DNA from: Lytechinus pictus
Taxonomy: Eukaryota; Echinodermata; Echinoidea; Temnopleuroida; Toxopneustidae
Direction of reading: 5' to 3'
Assembly: GCF_037042905.1 (NCBI RefSeq)
Contig: NC_087245.1
Span: 7,455,501 to 7,519,500 of the forward strand
DNA: 64,000 nucleotides
The notes beneath the pieces are model-generated. The model was not told the origin of the DNA. It did no database searches and was given only the letters and a program-made list of their open reading frames with translations. Shown here piece by piece: positions 49,201-54,059 of the stretch. The position numbers and the translations under genes are program-made. Position 1 is the stretch's first letter. Every line of letters starts with the position of its first letter.

Positions 49201-52200
49201 TCATCTGCAATGTTCCTGCTGTTTCACCATCATACCATTCCATGCAACCACCTGTGAAACCACCACCTGTTACCACCACTGCTTTACCCCGGTACCACCC
49301 ATACCCTATAGCTGCGCATGGAAGCAACCAAGTGTGGTGATCAGGACACCGGTGGTGGGGAGGAAAATGCCCTCGATCAGGTATGCTAACATTATTAACT
49401 CATAAAATTTCATTTTGGTATGTTAAGTGAAAAGGGTGCCAATGCTGTATAGATATAAACATTATATATTTCAATGCAGACATAATATAGCTCATAATTG
49501 CTTTTGTATAGTCAGTTTAGCCATCGTATATCTCAAGCCTTTCACAATCATTCAAATCTCAAAGGACTAGCGAAAAGCATTTATTGGTATTGGTATACAT
49601 GTACAGTATGTTGATTCCACATCCCCCCTGCTTACATGATTTTTGGATGACACTGATATTTCAAATTCTATCTTCAATTTTTTTAGACCGTATGGAGGTC
49701 TGTTTGCTGTTGGTGTCTATTGAATTGCAGTTATGTCATGCAGTTTTTATTTTGAATTAGCTTACAAATTAATGTAAAGATATTACAAATGAAAGTATTG
49801 ATTGTTGAGTGCACAGTGCTATCTTCTACTATTTTTCATGAATTATTATACTGCCTTATTATATTCTTATGCATTATGATATATCAATATTTGCATGTAG
49901 ATATTTGCATATGAATATTTGTCATTTACTCCTGAGGAAGACAAAGGATTGTTGAAAATTTGAGGCGTTTAATAAACATTCGACTGGCAAAAGCATTAAC
50001 TGTTGTTTTTTTTGCATGTAATTAAAATATGCATAACTGGGACCCATTTCATAAAGGACGTACAACTGTTGTAACTTTGCTACTATGGCAACTACTACCA
50101 TGGTAATAGGCCTCAGCAGCCAATCACAATCAAGATTTTCATGGTAGTTGTCATCATGGCAGCATTACCATAGTAATAACTATTCATGAAATGGGCTCCC
50201 ATAATTGTGCTTACTTCTTTACAGGCACCTATGAATGCTTCAAAGGTATTCACTTTAATTTGTTACAGACAAGTTCTTCACTGTGTAACATGAACCTTAA
50301 TTAATGATCATATGGCTGATTTATTATGATCGGTGGCATTGATCATTATGCACAGTCAATTGTACATGTACATAAAAAATATGGTCAATCAGACTCAGTA
50401 AGTTTTGTGTTAAGGGCCACTTGGCATATTGTCATTTTAAACAAATGCAAACATAAAACTACAAAAAGCTGTACACCTTGTTATAAGGAATGCCTATAGA
50501 ATTTCCATTTATTGAATGGTGGATAAAAGAGCACTGTTGATTAAATGCCTTGCTCACGAGCATAGGTGTCGTGGCTGGGGATCGAACACTGGACTTTCAT
50601 TTCTAGTCAGGCGCCTTAGACCACTCGGTCACAGCACCTACTTTTTTTTTGTTCTTGGTATTTGCCAAGTGCATTGAGAATAAGACAGATCCATACTCTC
50701 TTGTCTCAGGTGGCACATGATACCGAATATGCCAAGCTGATCGCTCTGAGTAGAGAGATGCATCGTCAGAGTGAAGAAGTACGTTATAAGCTCATCAACC
50801 AACCACAAGAGGGAGCCCTTGAGAAGAGCCTTGCTGGTATGACCATCAGACACTCATATACACACGGCAGTAAGTCATATTAGCTAGACCTAGCTTAGTC
50901 AACATAGGAAGGTTATCAACATTTTCAATTGATGACAATGATTGCCATTAATTCAAGTAGTAAAAGGATAATTTAGGAGAAAAGTGTTCCAAAATGACGA
51001 CTGAAGTTTGATTCTAATATGCTCATATGATGGATTTATTATGATATAAACTGGAATATATGTCTAACAAGTAAAAGTAATGGACTAGCAAGAAAGTTAT
51101 TGATTATGATTAATATTTTTCAATGTTTCTCTGTAGATGTACACAAACCAGAATTGAATGCAATTATTGATCTGTTTTATTTCCTAGACTCAATGGTGAG
51201 GGGACCACCTCCATTCACACTGGACTTTGAACGGTTGGACTCTGATGAGATGGGTGTCTTGAGCACTCTACCTAAGACTCCACCAAGGAAGCTAGACCCA
51301 GTCAAGGGGGCTGCAGCCTCACGGAGCAACGGAGGCTTGAGCAGGGCAGGAGCATTGAATGGTATCTCAGGCAGCGATACAGCTAATGGATATGCCATTA
51401 CAGACGGTCTGCTTGTTGGTCCAGGAATGAGAGATGGTCATGGTGGGGCTATGAAGCAGAGCAGTGGTGATGCCAGTAATCATAGAACAAAAGGTGGTGG
51501 TCCGCATCACCCTAAAAGGACTAGTGAGGAGAAAGCAACGGGTGGCGATAACTCAAAACTGATTGTGTTCAGTGGGAAAGACACAAAACAAACCTCGAAC
51601 TCTTTCAACTCGTCTTCATCAGCATCATGGGCGACCGGTAACAAAGGAAGGACCAAGGATCCTTCAGAGCCCAACTACCACTCAGCCAACGCTGCCCATG
51701 ACAAGAACAGACATCTCAGGAAGACTTTAGGACGAGAGAGTACCATGGATCTTATCCAAAGACAATATGGTAGATTTCTAACAGGTGTCAATGTTAACTC
51801 CCAAGGTGCACCTTCCTCATCAACCTCTAAATACCTTGACAGTATAGCAAAGTCAGTACCTAGTGGGAACTTTCCATCCTCTAAAGAGAAAGGAGCTGGT
51901 GTAACTAGATCAGCTAGTTTTGTGAATGAGAAGAGAATAGCTCCACTTACCAAGATGGGTGACCAAGCTGCAATCCTCAAACTAGCTGATGTAAAGGTGA
52001 GCTAATCATATTAATTTGAATAAAATGTGTCGATTGAAATGTATAACATAATTTTTTGAATATTTGTTTCTAGCTGATAATATGTTGGTATCAGTAAGAT
52101 TTTGTTAAATTTTATTGAGAAAATCTTCATTTATACAAAGTAACAATAAAGAATGCTGTTTAAACAGTTTTTAATATGATTTTTAGATAGCAGGGTTTTT

Positions 52201-52566
52201 ACACTGAAAATGCTTTCAAGATTATTTTAAGGGTTCTACGGCCATGAAAAGATTGATTGCTCAAGTTTGGTTGACATGTTAAACAAAGTTATTACCTAAA
52301 TTTAGACATATAGATATTTGTTTTGATTAAGTGAACAGAATTACTCATACCCCTTGGAATATTTCAGATTTTTTTGCATTTTGTATATTTGAAGTAATTG
52401 GAATAATTTCCACTTTGTTTATCATTCTTACTCATGCTGCCCCCTCTCCTCCATTTTGTCTGTCTCCTCTTTGACTCTCACTCTCTCTTTTACTTTACCT
52501 CTGTCTATTTTCCTCATTCTCTCAATCTTTTTGTTTTTATAGAAAAAGAGCAATTCATCTTCATGA
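10109..52566 (+). CDS. AGBL2/AGBL3: cytosolic carboxypeptidase 2/3-like protein (whole gene, 27 coding exons)
   Basis: M14-family metallocarboxypeptidase of the CCP group, known to remove glutamates from the tails and side chains of tubulins in cilia and the cytosol. Twenty common exons end at 43123 and total 3453 nt. A terminal exon at 44462-44890 gives about 1293 residues; six later exons give about 1570. In this numbering the CCP beta-sandwich domain spans about residues 480-660 and the peptidase domain about 660-900. Zinc-site His677 and Glu680 lie in HPGE. NPDG is at 717-720, GRDLNR at 732-737, DMHGHS at 772-777, and the presumed catalytic Glu851 lies in FTLEATF. The segment [11 protein letters not shown] is closest to CCP3 as I remember it. 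Compared with vertebrate CCP2/3, both the basic, coiled-coil-like N-terminal extension and the low-complexity C-terminus are long. Exon boundaries come from reading GT-AG sites and phase, without transcript support. Confidence 0.93.
10932..11033 (+). CDS. AGBL2/AGBL3: CCP2/3-like exon 2
   Basis: 102 nt, entering and leaving in phase 1. It encodes a Ser/Thr segment, then a charged helix ([20 protein letters not shown]). The acceptor is a tandem AAGCAG, so splicing 3 nt later would drop one alanine without changing frame. The donor is AAAG|GTAATT. Confidence 0.75.
13405..13567 (+). CDS. AGBL2/AGBL3: CCP2/3-like exon 3
   Basis: Begins after TTATTCAG and ends AAGAG|GTGGGA in phase 2. It encodes about 54 residues, strongly charged and helical ([17 protein letters not shown], then a Lys/Arg/Gln/Glu run). 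A coiled coil with a basic patch is likely. A neighbouring minus-strand open frame over the same DNA is a shadow. Confidence 0.85.
13794..14575. repeat. hairpin-ended element with about 140-bp tandem repeats carrying DR1 motifs
   Basis: Starts with a hairpin (ATGCCCCC at 13794 against GGGGGCAT at 13818). It then contains four diverged repeats of about 138-152 bp with TAGGTAGATGACACCAAAAT, AGGTCAAAGGTCACAGCTCA and ATGCGAGTTGGTTTC blocks. It ends near a GTGTCC-TTT-GGACAC hairpin (14542-14556). The perfect direct repeat AGGTCAAAGGTCA occurs at 13971, 14123, 14264 and 14402. The element lies in the intron after exon 3. It is non-coding; superfamily unknown. Confidence 0.75.
14685..14825 (+). repeat. 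tRNA-derived SINE-like sequence
   Basis: The segment GTGGTCTAGTGGTTGGAGCA resembles a tRNA A box, and GAGTTTGAATCGC about 45 bp later resembles a B box, followed by a non-tRNA tail. The cloverleaf is not intact enough for a functional tRNA. It lies in the intron before the 15.1-kb exon. Confidence 0.5.
15142..15734 (+). CDS. AGBL2/AGBL3: CCP2/3-like exon 4 (large N-terminal exon, first linker module)
   Basis: 593 nt; acceptor TTTCCTAG, donor CATG|GTAAGA, in phase 2 and out phase 1. It encodes residues about 134-331: an acidic/aromatic stretch ([15 protein letters not shown]), a basic RS-like part ([15 protein letters not shown]), a segment [19 protein letters not shown], and a closing module of the pattern GPxWP...LxPxPxHxxxVPxxxEPLxxxG. 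That module recurs at the end of the next exon. It resembles the linker before the CCP N-terminal domain, where human CCP2/3 have WPxxC followed by a Pro-rich stretch (from memory). Confidence 0.9.
16535..17080. repeat. hairpin-started element with about 165-bp tandem repeats carrying DR1 motifs
   Basis: Begins with a GTCTCAC (16535) / GTGAGAC (16554) hairpin and a GGCGCCGC...GGCGGCGAC block. About three repeats of 162-165 bp follow, with ATGAAACTTGGACAT, AATCAAGTATCACTGAACA and AGGTCACATGACCAAGGTCA. AGGTCAAAGRTCA occurs at 16738, 16900 and 17065. It differs in sequence from the 13.8-kb element but has the same plan. It ends abruptly against the LINE remnant. Confidence 0.7.
17396..17767 (-). 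pseudogene. LINE ORF2 endonuclease, C-terminal fragment
   Basis: A 123-codon open stretch with the endonuclease motifs [27 protein letters not shown] and a closing SDH. The region immediately upstream belongs to the same domain in other frames. It is part of a dead retroelement in an intron on the strand opposite the host gene. Confidence 0.8.
17978..18110 (+). repeat. short retroposon tail inserted in the LINE endonuclease
   Basis: The minus-strand endonuclease reads up to KSKNADIC at 18111 and resumes near 17980. Between them, on the plus strand, is a CAGCAGCACC...ATGCTGCTG hairpin, TTTTTTAACGGAAAAAAATT and a TTCAA tail. This is best read as a 5'-truncated insertion into the LINE. The exact ends are uncertain. 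Confidence 0.5.
18481..20080. other. unassigned AT-rich intronic DNA
   Basis: No coding pattern, inverted ends or repeat copy was recognised. By position between the LINE ORF1 and endonuclease remnants it may be decayed inter-ORF sequence of the same LINE plus unrelated insertions. Confidence 0.4.
20081..21754. mobile_element. 1.67-kb non-autonomous DNA transposon with 24-bp perfect inverted ends
   Basis: The left end (20081-20104) begins GGGGAGACCGGGGTTAGTTG. The last 24 bases (21731-21754) are its exact inverse. TA lies on both sides (20079-20080, 21755-21756), fitting a TA target duplication as in Tc1/mariner-type elements (inference). Internal sub-terminal repeats read GGGGTAAGTTGGAAC or the inverse (20288, 20314, 21333, 21347, 21718). 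There is no transposase-like frame. Part of the interior (20.6-21.18 kb) resembles 56.6-57.1 kb. Confidence 0.85.
22091..22853 (-). pseudogene. LINE ORF1 (L1-type RNA-binding protein), frameshifted
   Basis: Minus-strand ATG at 22853 opens about 200 codons. A heptad-like coiled coil ([20 protein letters not shown]...) is followed by an RRM-like core with [25 protein letters not shown] and PIIVLIYEY, as in L1 ORF1 proteins. The C-terminal part ([30 protein letters not shown]) continues in another frame at 22091-22324, so there is at least one frameshift. It probably pairs with the endonuclease remnant at 17.1-18.5 kb. Confidence 0.8.
23208..24120 (+). repeat. tRNA-derived SINE, copy 1, split by an insertion
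   Basis: The head has a tRNA-like A box (TAGTGGTTCTGACTC) and B box (GTTCAAATCCC, 23267-23277). It is followed by a body of about 210 bp ending GACCGGGGTAATAATA, and a tail TATCTGTAAAGCGCTTAGAC...CTATATAAAAGATTATTATT that looks like a LINE-type 3' end. The body matches the SINE at 42480-42842 closely. A 556-bp element interrupts it at 23498-24053. Confidence 0.8.
23498..24053. mobile_element. 556-bp insertion element inside the SINE
   Basis: Comparing the split SINE with its intact relative at 42.5 kb fixes the insertion edges. The element starts GAGACTTTTAGGAGCAGTGA and ends with the imperfect inverse (TTTCTAAAAGTGCTC). AATA is duplicated on both sides (a TA duplication is also possible). 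The first 75 bp match, inverted, 57190-57271. Non-autonomous DNA transposon; superfamily undetermined. Confidence 0.7.
24524..25001. mobile_element. 478-bp inverted-repeat element with AAT target duplication
   Basis: The left end begins AGGTGGTTTCAAACCGCCTC and the right end is its inverse over 22 bp with one mismatch. AAT is present on both sides (24521-24523, 25002-25004). Repeats of TTTGCTTTCAGACCGCCAAAA (in variants) lie inside. A 3-bp duplication fits PIF/Harbinger-like elements (inference). It is GC-richer than its surroundings and has no coding frame. Confidence 0.75.
25005..31581. other. rest of the large intron between exons 4 and 5
   Basis: Apart from the TTAA MITE at 27571 and poly-G/poly-C runs (25876-25891, 26377), no gene or repeat could be supported. 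The open frames present show no protein-like conservation pattern. If the 31.6-kb exon has its own promoter, it should lie near the right end of this stretch; no TATA or initiator stands out. Confidence 0.5.
27571..27973 (+). mobile_element. TTAA-flanked MITE, copy D (intact)
   Basis: Uninterrupted copy, nearly identical to the two halves of copy C at 6762-8169, including the GTCGGGCCCGAC palindrome in the middle and the shared AAACGCATGTGCCAAAGGAT block. TTAA flanks both ends (27571-27574, 27970-27973). It serves as the reference for the insertion in copy C. Confidence 0.85.
31582..31881 (+). CDS. AGBL2/AGBL3: CCP2/3-like exon 5 (second linker module; cassette or alternative first exon)
   Basis: 300 nt in phase 1 at both ends, so it can be skipped or included without changing frame. 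The acceptor TTGTCCTACAG is followed by TC then ATG-ACA-ATG, so it could also be a first exon starting at 31584. It encodes a Pro/Ser-rich piece ([14 protein letters not shown]), Tyr-rich sequence and a closing GPHWPI...[26 protein letters not shown] module related to the end of exon 4. Donor TATG|GTAAGT. Confidence 0.88.
31970..32215 (+). repeat. TTTTG/TGTT-rich tract
   Basis: Some 245 bp starting about 90 bp downstream of exon 5 consist largely of TTTTGTTTTG, TGTCCTG and GTTTTTTG words on the sense strand. It is simple-sequence DNA. Its placement just after a probable alternative exon could matter for splicing, because the transcript would be U/G-rich. Confidence 0.7.
32542..32734 (+). CDS. 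AGBL2/AGBL3: CCP2/3-like exon 6
   Basis: Acceptor TTTTCTCCAG; donor AGAAT|GTAAGT; phase 1 in, 2 out. It encodes residues about 432-496, ending with [15 protein letters not shown]. That segment is the hallmark start of the CCP N-terminal beta-sandwich domain shared by all cytosolic carboxypeptidases. Confidence 0.95.
32990..33144 (+). CDS. AGBL2/AGBL3: CCP2/3-like exon 7
   Basis: Acceptor TTGTTGCAG; donor CATG|GTCAGT; phase 2 in, 1 out. It encodes [20 protein letters not shown] and [20 protein letters not shown], the strongly conserved core of the CCP N-terminal domain. Confidence 0.96.
33714..33871 (+). CDS. AGBL2/AGBL3: CCP2/3-like exon 8
   Basis: Acceptor CCATACAG; donor AAATG|GTAAGG; phase 1 in, 0 out. 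It encodes [12 protein letters not shown], as in CCP3, then a less conserved loop and YYVLEWQM, completing most of the N-terminal domain. Confidence 0.95.
34307..34493 (+). CDS. AGBL2/AGBL3: CCP2/3-like exon 9
   Basis: Acceptor CATCACAG; donor AGTG|GTGAGG; phase 0 in, 1 out. It encodes [17 protein letters not shown] and [12 protein letters not shown], the end of the N-terminal domain and the lead into the peptidase fold. Confidence 0.95.
34954..35072 (+). CDS. AGBL2/AGBL3: CCP2/3-like exon 10 (HPGE zinc motif)
   Basis: Acceptor TTGTTTAG; donor CCAAG|GTAATG; phase 1 in, 0 out. It encodes [19 protein letters not shown]. The His and Glu of HPGE (about 677 and 680) are the first two zinc ligands of M14 peptidases, so the active site is intact here. 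Confidence 0.97.
35718..35906 (+). CDS. AGBL2/AGBL3: CCP2/3-like exon 11 (NPDG and GRDLNR motifs)
   Basis: Acceptor CACTACAG; donor GTGAG|GTAGGA; 63 codons in phase 0. It encodes [20 protein letters not shown] followed by DLNRNY. The Arg and Asn-Arg residues contact the substrate carboxylate in this family. It is the best conserved exon of the gene. Confidence 0.97.
36341..36481 (+). CDS. AGBL2/AGBL3: CCP2/3-like exon 12 (DMHGHS zinc motif)
   Basis: Acceptor TATTACAG; donor AGAAG|GTAAGA; 47 codons in phase 0. It encodes [20 protein letters not shown], which supplies the third zinc ligand, and [17 protein letters not shown]. Confidence 0.97.
36865..37013 (+). CDS. AGBL2/AGBL3: CCP2/3-like exon 13 (catalytic glutamate)
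   Basis: Acceptor TTGATCAG; donor ACCAG|GTAAAT; phase 0 in, 2 out. It encodes [33 protein letters not shown] and TLEATFCGS; the Glu of LEAT (about 851) is the expected catalytic base. The WRQMG spacing is one residue longer than human CCP2/3 as I remember them and equal to CCP1-type WREIG. Confidence 0.95.
37420..37518 (+). CDS. AGBL2/AGBL3: CCP2/3-like exon 14
   Basis: Acceptor ATTCACCAG; donor ACTAG|GTAAGC; phase 2 at both ends. It encodes [20 protein letters not shown] and ALLVYHQA, the last helix of the peptidase domain. Joining directly to exon 13 gives the family's usual length, so no extra exon is needed between them. Confidence 0.93.
37948..38072 (+). CDS. AGBL2/AGBL3: CCP2/3-like exon 15
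   Basis: Acceptor TTTCCCAG; donor CAAG|GTGGGT; phase 2 in, 1 out. It encodes [20 protein letters not shown] and a Pro-rich end. It lies C-terminal to the catalytic domain and is less conserved. Confidence 0.88.
38467..38656 (+). CDS. AGBL2/AGBL3: CCP2/3-like exon 16
   Basis: Acceptor TCATTCTAG; donor TCAGA|GTAAGT; phase 1 in, 2 out. It encodes a Lys-rich linker and a helical piece ([19 protein letters not shown]). An internal AAG|GTAATA at 38567-38569 is a possible weaker donor. Confidence 0.85.
39178..39304 (+). CDS. AGBL2/AGBL3: CCP2/3-like exon 17
   Basis: Acceptor TTTTTTTAG; donor GAAGAG|GTGAGC; phase 2 in, 0 out. It encodes a Ser/Asp run ([11 protein letters not shown]), an acidic DDDDED run, then a basic [13 protein letters not shown] run. 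This may act as a phosphorylatable acidic patch and nuclear-type basic signal (inference). Human CCP2 has a similar Ser-rich then Lys-rich tail (from memory). Confidence 0.85.
39755..39799 (+). CDS. AGBL2/AGBL3: CCP2/3-like exon 18 (45-nt exon)
   Basis: Acceptor TTTGTACAG; donor AAGAAG|GTAAGG; 15 codons in phase 0, so it can be skipped in frame. It encodes [15 protein letters not shown]. The short length makes it less certain than its neighbours, but both sites are good. Confidence 0.7.
41216..41359 (+). CDS. AGBL2/AGBL3: CCP2/3-like exon 19
   Basis: Acceptor GCGAGACAG; donor GTCAG|GTGTGT; 48 codons in phase 0. It encodes a basic stretch ([20 protein letters not shown]), then [20 protein letters not shown]. 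The acceptor has a weak pyrimidine tract. Confidence 0.7.
42480..42842 (+). repeat. tRNA-derived SINE, copy 2 (intact)
   Basis: A tRNA-like head (GTGTAGTGGTTCTGACTC; B box GTTCGAATACC near 42538) is followed by the same body as the SINE at 23208. The tail is TATCTGTAAAGCGC...AAGCGCTATATAAAAGCGG with ATT repeats. It lies in the intron before exon 20. It provides the uninterrupted reference for copy 1. Confidence 0.82.
42986..43123 (+). CDS. AGBL2/AGBL3: CCP2/3-like exon 20 (last exon common to both forms)
   Basis: Acceptor CTAATTCAG; donor TTACAG|GTTTGA; 46 codons in phase 0. It encodes [17 protein letters not shown], then a charged stretch ending [10 protein letters not shown]. Both the 44462 and the 47934 exons can follow it in phase. 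Confidence 0.85.
44462..44890 (+). CDS. AGBL2/AGBL3: CCP2/3-like exon 21 (alternative terminal exon, short form)
   Basis: After TAATGATAG the frame is open for 142 codons and stops at TGA 44888-44890. It includes [38 protein letters not shown] and [19 protein letters not shown], complex sequence that looks coding. No good internal donor was found, so it acts as a last exon. An AATAAA lies 0.9 kb downstream (45804). The acceptor's pyrimidine tract is weak. Confidence 0.8.
   Translation, partial: DAKKHLAITLKSEDESKSSHQPQDCNAFPIEARQYDLLPIHDTRVLASATNARLKGLYMDTRPFHGNYHGKSRSGFTGKKLPQLYGREGTSTLYRLIKPKTMEVPHRLGQERCVTELGEANQYVVYGPEESDENVEDPFIIS
45578..45735. repeat. fold-back MITE, CATAAAGGAC family, copy 1
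   Basis: The ends GGGGCCTGTTTCATAAAGGA and CTTTATGAAATGGGCCCCT are inverse. The middle carries CCATGGTAACAGGGCTCAGC and GCCATTATGGC-type palindromes. A second copy lies at 50038-50201. About 158 bp. Confidence 0.75.
45804..45809 (+). terminator. polyadenylation signal candidate, short form
   Basis: First canonical AATAAA after the 44890 stop codon. Use of this site would explain the alternative terminal exon. Confidence 0.4.
47934..48059 (+). CDS. AGBL2/AGBL3: CCP2/3-like exon 22 (long form)
   Basis: Acceptor TGCCTACAG; donor GCTAAG|GTAAGT; 42 codons in phase 0. It encodes [20 protein letters not shown] and [19 protein letters not shown]. The sites are strong and the frame is clean. It follows exon 20 if the 44462 exon is skipped. 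Confidence 0.8.
49312..49380 (+). CDS. AGBL2/AGBL3: CCP2/3-like exon 23 (69 nt, tentative)
   Basis: A pyrimidine/CCA-rich stretch ends in CCCTATAG; the next 69 nt form 23 codons in phase 0 ([20 protein letters not shown] plus LDQ) to a donor ATCAG|GTATGC. It matches the phase of both neighbours. Longer open frames overlap it in the other two frames, but they break phase or run from no usable acceptor. Confidence 0.5.
50038..50201. repeat. fold-back MITE, CATAAAGGAC family, copy 2
   Basis: About 164 bp with inverse ends (TGGGACCCATTTCATAAAGG and CATGAAATGGGCTCCCA) and the same internal blocks as the copy at 45578. It lies 23 bp upstream of the 21-nt exon. Confidence 0.75.
50225..50245 (+). 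CDS. AGBL2/AGBL3: CCP2/3-like exon 24 (21-nt microexon, tentative)
   Basis: TTCTTTACAG, then 21 nt (seven codons, APMNASK), then GTATTC. Phase 0 at both ends, so it can be dropped without frame change. Good splice sites support it, but anything this small needs transcript evidence. Confidence 0.45.
50500..50640 (-). repeat. tRNA-derived SINE (Ser/Leu-like head)
   Basis: On the minus strand, 50640-50563 reads as a degenerate tRNA: GGTGCTGTGACCGAGTGGTC at the start, a CTAGAAATG anticodon-arm region, B box GTTCGATCCCC and a pairing end GACACC. It is followed by a GCTCGTGAGCAAGGCATTTA tail. The trailing non-tRNA sequence points to a SINE rather than a working tRNA. Confidence 0.7.
50710..50869 (+). 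CDS. AGBL2/AGBL3: CCP2/3-like exon 25 (long form)
   Basis: Acceptor CTTGTCTCAG; donor GGCA|GTAAGT; phase 0 in, 1 out. It encodes [20 protein letters not shown] and [17 protein letters not shown], a charged helical segment. Strong splice sites. Confidence 0.85.
51137..51996 (+). CDS. AGBL2/AGBL3: CCP2/3-like exon 26 (large low-complexity C-terminal exon)
   Basis: 860 nt; acceptor TTCTCTGTAG, donor GTAAAG|GTGAGC; phase 1 in, 0 out. It encodes 286 residues rich in Ser, Gly, Thr and Lys ([20 protein letters not shown] and similar), probably disordered, with a short helix-like piece [16 protein letters not shown]. An in-frame alternative acceptor (TTATTTCCTAG, exon from 51188) would remove 17 residues. 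No known domain was recognised. Confidence 0.88.
52543..52566 (+). CDS. AGBL2/AGBL3: CCP2/3-like exon 27 (last exon, long form)
   Basis: A long pyrimidine tract ending TTTTTATAG precedes KKSNSSS and a TGA stop (52564-52566), in phase with exon 26. This ends the long form at about 1570 residues. Confidence 0.75.
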   Translation, partial: KKSNSSS

Positions 52567-53301
52567 TACATCTATGCAGCCATCAATGAATTCCATGTAT
52601 TCAAGCAATCACTGATTTCAGACTTCATCCAAGCAGTCACATGCTCAGGAATAAGTTCTTCTATTAACAATGAATGACAAGTTACCTCACTCAAGAGCAA
52701 GCATTGATGTCGTCAAGCCAAGATTTGAATGAGTTTATTAGTTCTCTGGAACCTCTTATTGCCAGCAGTACTTCCTTTTGCCTAAGATACCACCTACATG
52801 TATGTACACAAACCAAAGATCATCTTCTCCTAGAGTACTCTATCAAGAATAGATGCAGATGTTTGGATAATTGCAGTCTGGAAATAACTATCATGTCCAT
52901 GAATGTTGCTTGGACCATGATCTCTTCAGAAACCATTCTCATGGCATGTTCATGATCAAGGAAAAGGATGCACAAAATGTCTTTCCAGCAAACTTCAGAT
53001 CCTCCTTGTCATATTACAATGTATTGAAAGATGCTTTTGGAGTATTTTGTCTTTCTTTTTTTTAAGTGACTTCACTTGGCAAGCACTCAGGAAAAAAACG
53101 TTTTCACCAGTTACTGTTCCCCTTTTTGTCTAAAAAGGGACATTGTATATACCTAGATGAAGAATAATGACAGCAGTGGCTTTTCATAGGTGAGATTAAT
53201 GGAATCAACTACAACTCTTGCCCTGATGTACTTTATTTTACTCCACCATATGTTCTATCAAATCTAAATATTTTATGATTAGAAATTGATTTATTGGTGT
53301 T

Positions 53302-53307
53302 AATAAA
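53302..53307 (+). terminator. polyadenylation signal candidate 1, long form
   Basis: AATAAA followed by an AT-rich stretch, about 740 nt after the stop codon. It is the first canonical signal downstream. Confidence 0.4.
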
Positions 53308-53880
53308 CACAAGATCAAATATAAACAGTGAGCAATCCATTTTCTCACCCATTCCATATGATATGCTAAAGTATTACCAATGAAGCTAGACCAGGATATC
53401 TATTCAATTCTGTTATGCAATATGAGGTATTGATTTTTTATTAGAAATATTTGTTTAAGTGTTTGTTTGTTTTTAAATCTGAAATAAGAGCCTTGACTAT
53501 CTTTGTACAGCCTTGAATTTTATGAACAAATATGAGAGTATGTTTTGAAAGTATTATATTTGTTGTTAATTATCCCTGCTAGCTGTATATAATGTAAATA
53601 CTAGATTAGTTGTATATGTTACACAGTGAAGCTGAGCAGTTGTTAAGAAATATGTGTGTCTTGTACAAAATGGAACAAATATGTATTTATTAGTATTTAT
53701 TCAGAAAACTGAGAACAAAATAAGTACCAAGAAAATCTACTTTTATGATGATTATGCCCTTTTGTTCTTGGTATGTTTTTAGAAGTTTTATACATTTCAT
53801 TAGAAAGGTTTGAATGGATGCAGATGTACATTCCATCACTACAGGGGTGATGCTACTTCCATTTCTTCTGATCATGGAGC

Positions 53881-53886
53881 AATAAA
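53881..53886 (+). terminator. polyadenylation signal candidate 2, long form
   Basis: AATAAA about 1.3 kb after the long-form stop. Either this or the upstream signal could be used. Confidence 0.4.
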
Positions 53887-54059
53887 AGCTATACAGTATT
53901 TCTCATGAACAAACCAACCAGGGTTAATTTCATATTGACCTTGATGGAAAAAAAATGTTTTACAATTAGTACAAAGCTTACTATGTATAATTATTTCCTT
54001 GACTCTTACATTGCTGATGTCATGACAGAGAGTAGGCAAAACTCAAAACACATGTATTT

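Larger units (their letters stand above)
52567..53886 (+). other. 3' untranslated region of the long form
   Basis: No coding pattern. AATAAA signals at 53302-53307 and 53881-53886 are candidate ends. The two spacings imply tails of about 0.75 or 1.3 kb. Confidence 0.55.

Noticed and set aside
50563..50640. Functional tRNA-Ser or tRNA-Leu gene on the minus strand
   Set aside because: Mismatches in the stems and a SINE-type tail (GCTCGTGAGCAAGGC) continuing beyond it argue for a tRNA-derived SINE.
51177..51980. Minus-strand open frames opposite the large exon 26
   Set aside because: They are shadows of the plus-strand coding exon and have no independent support.
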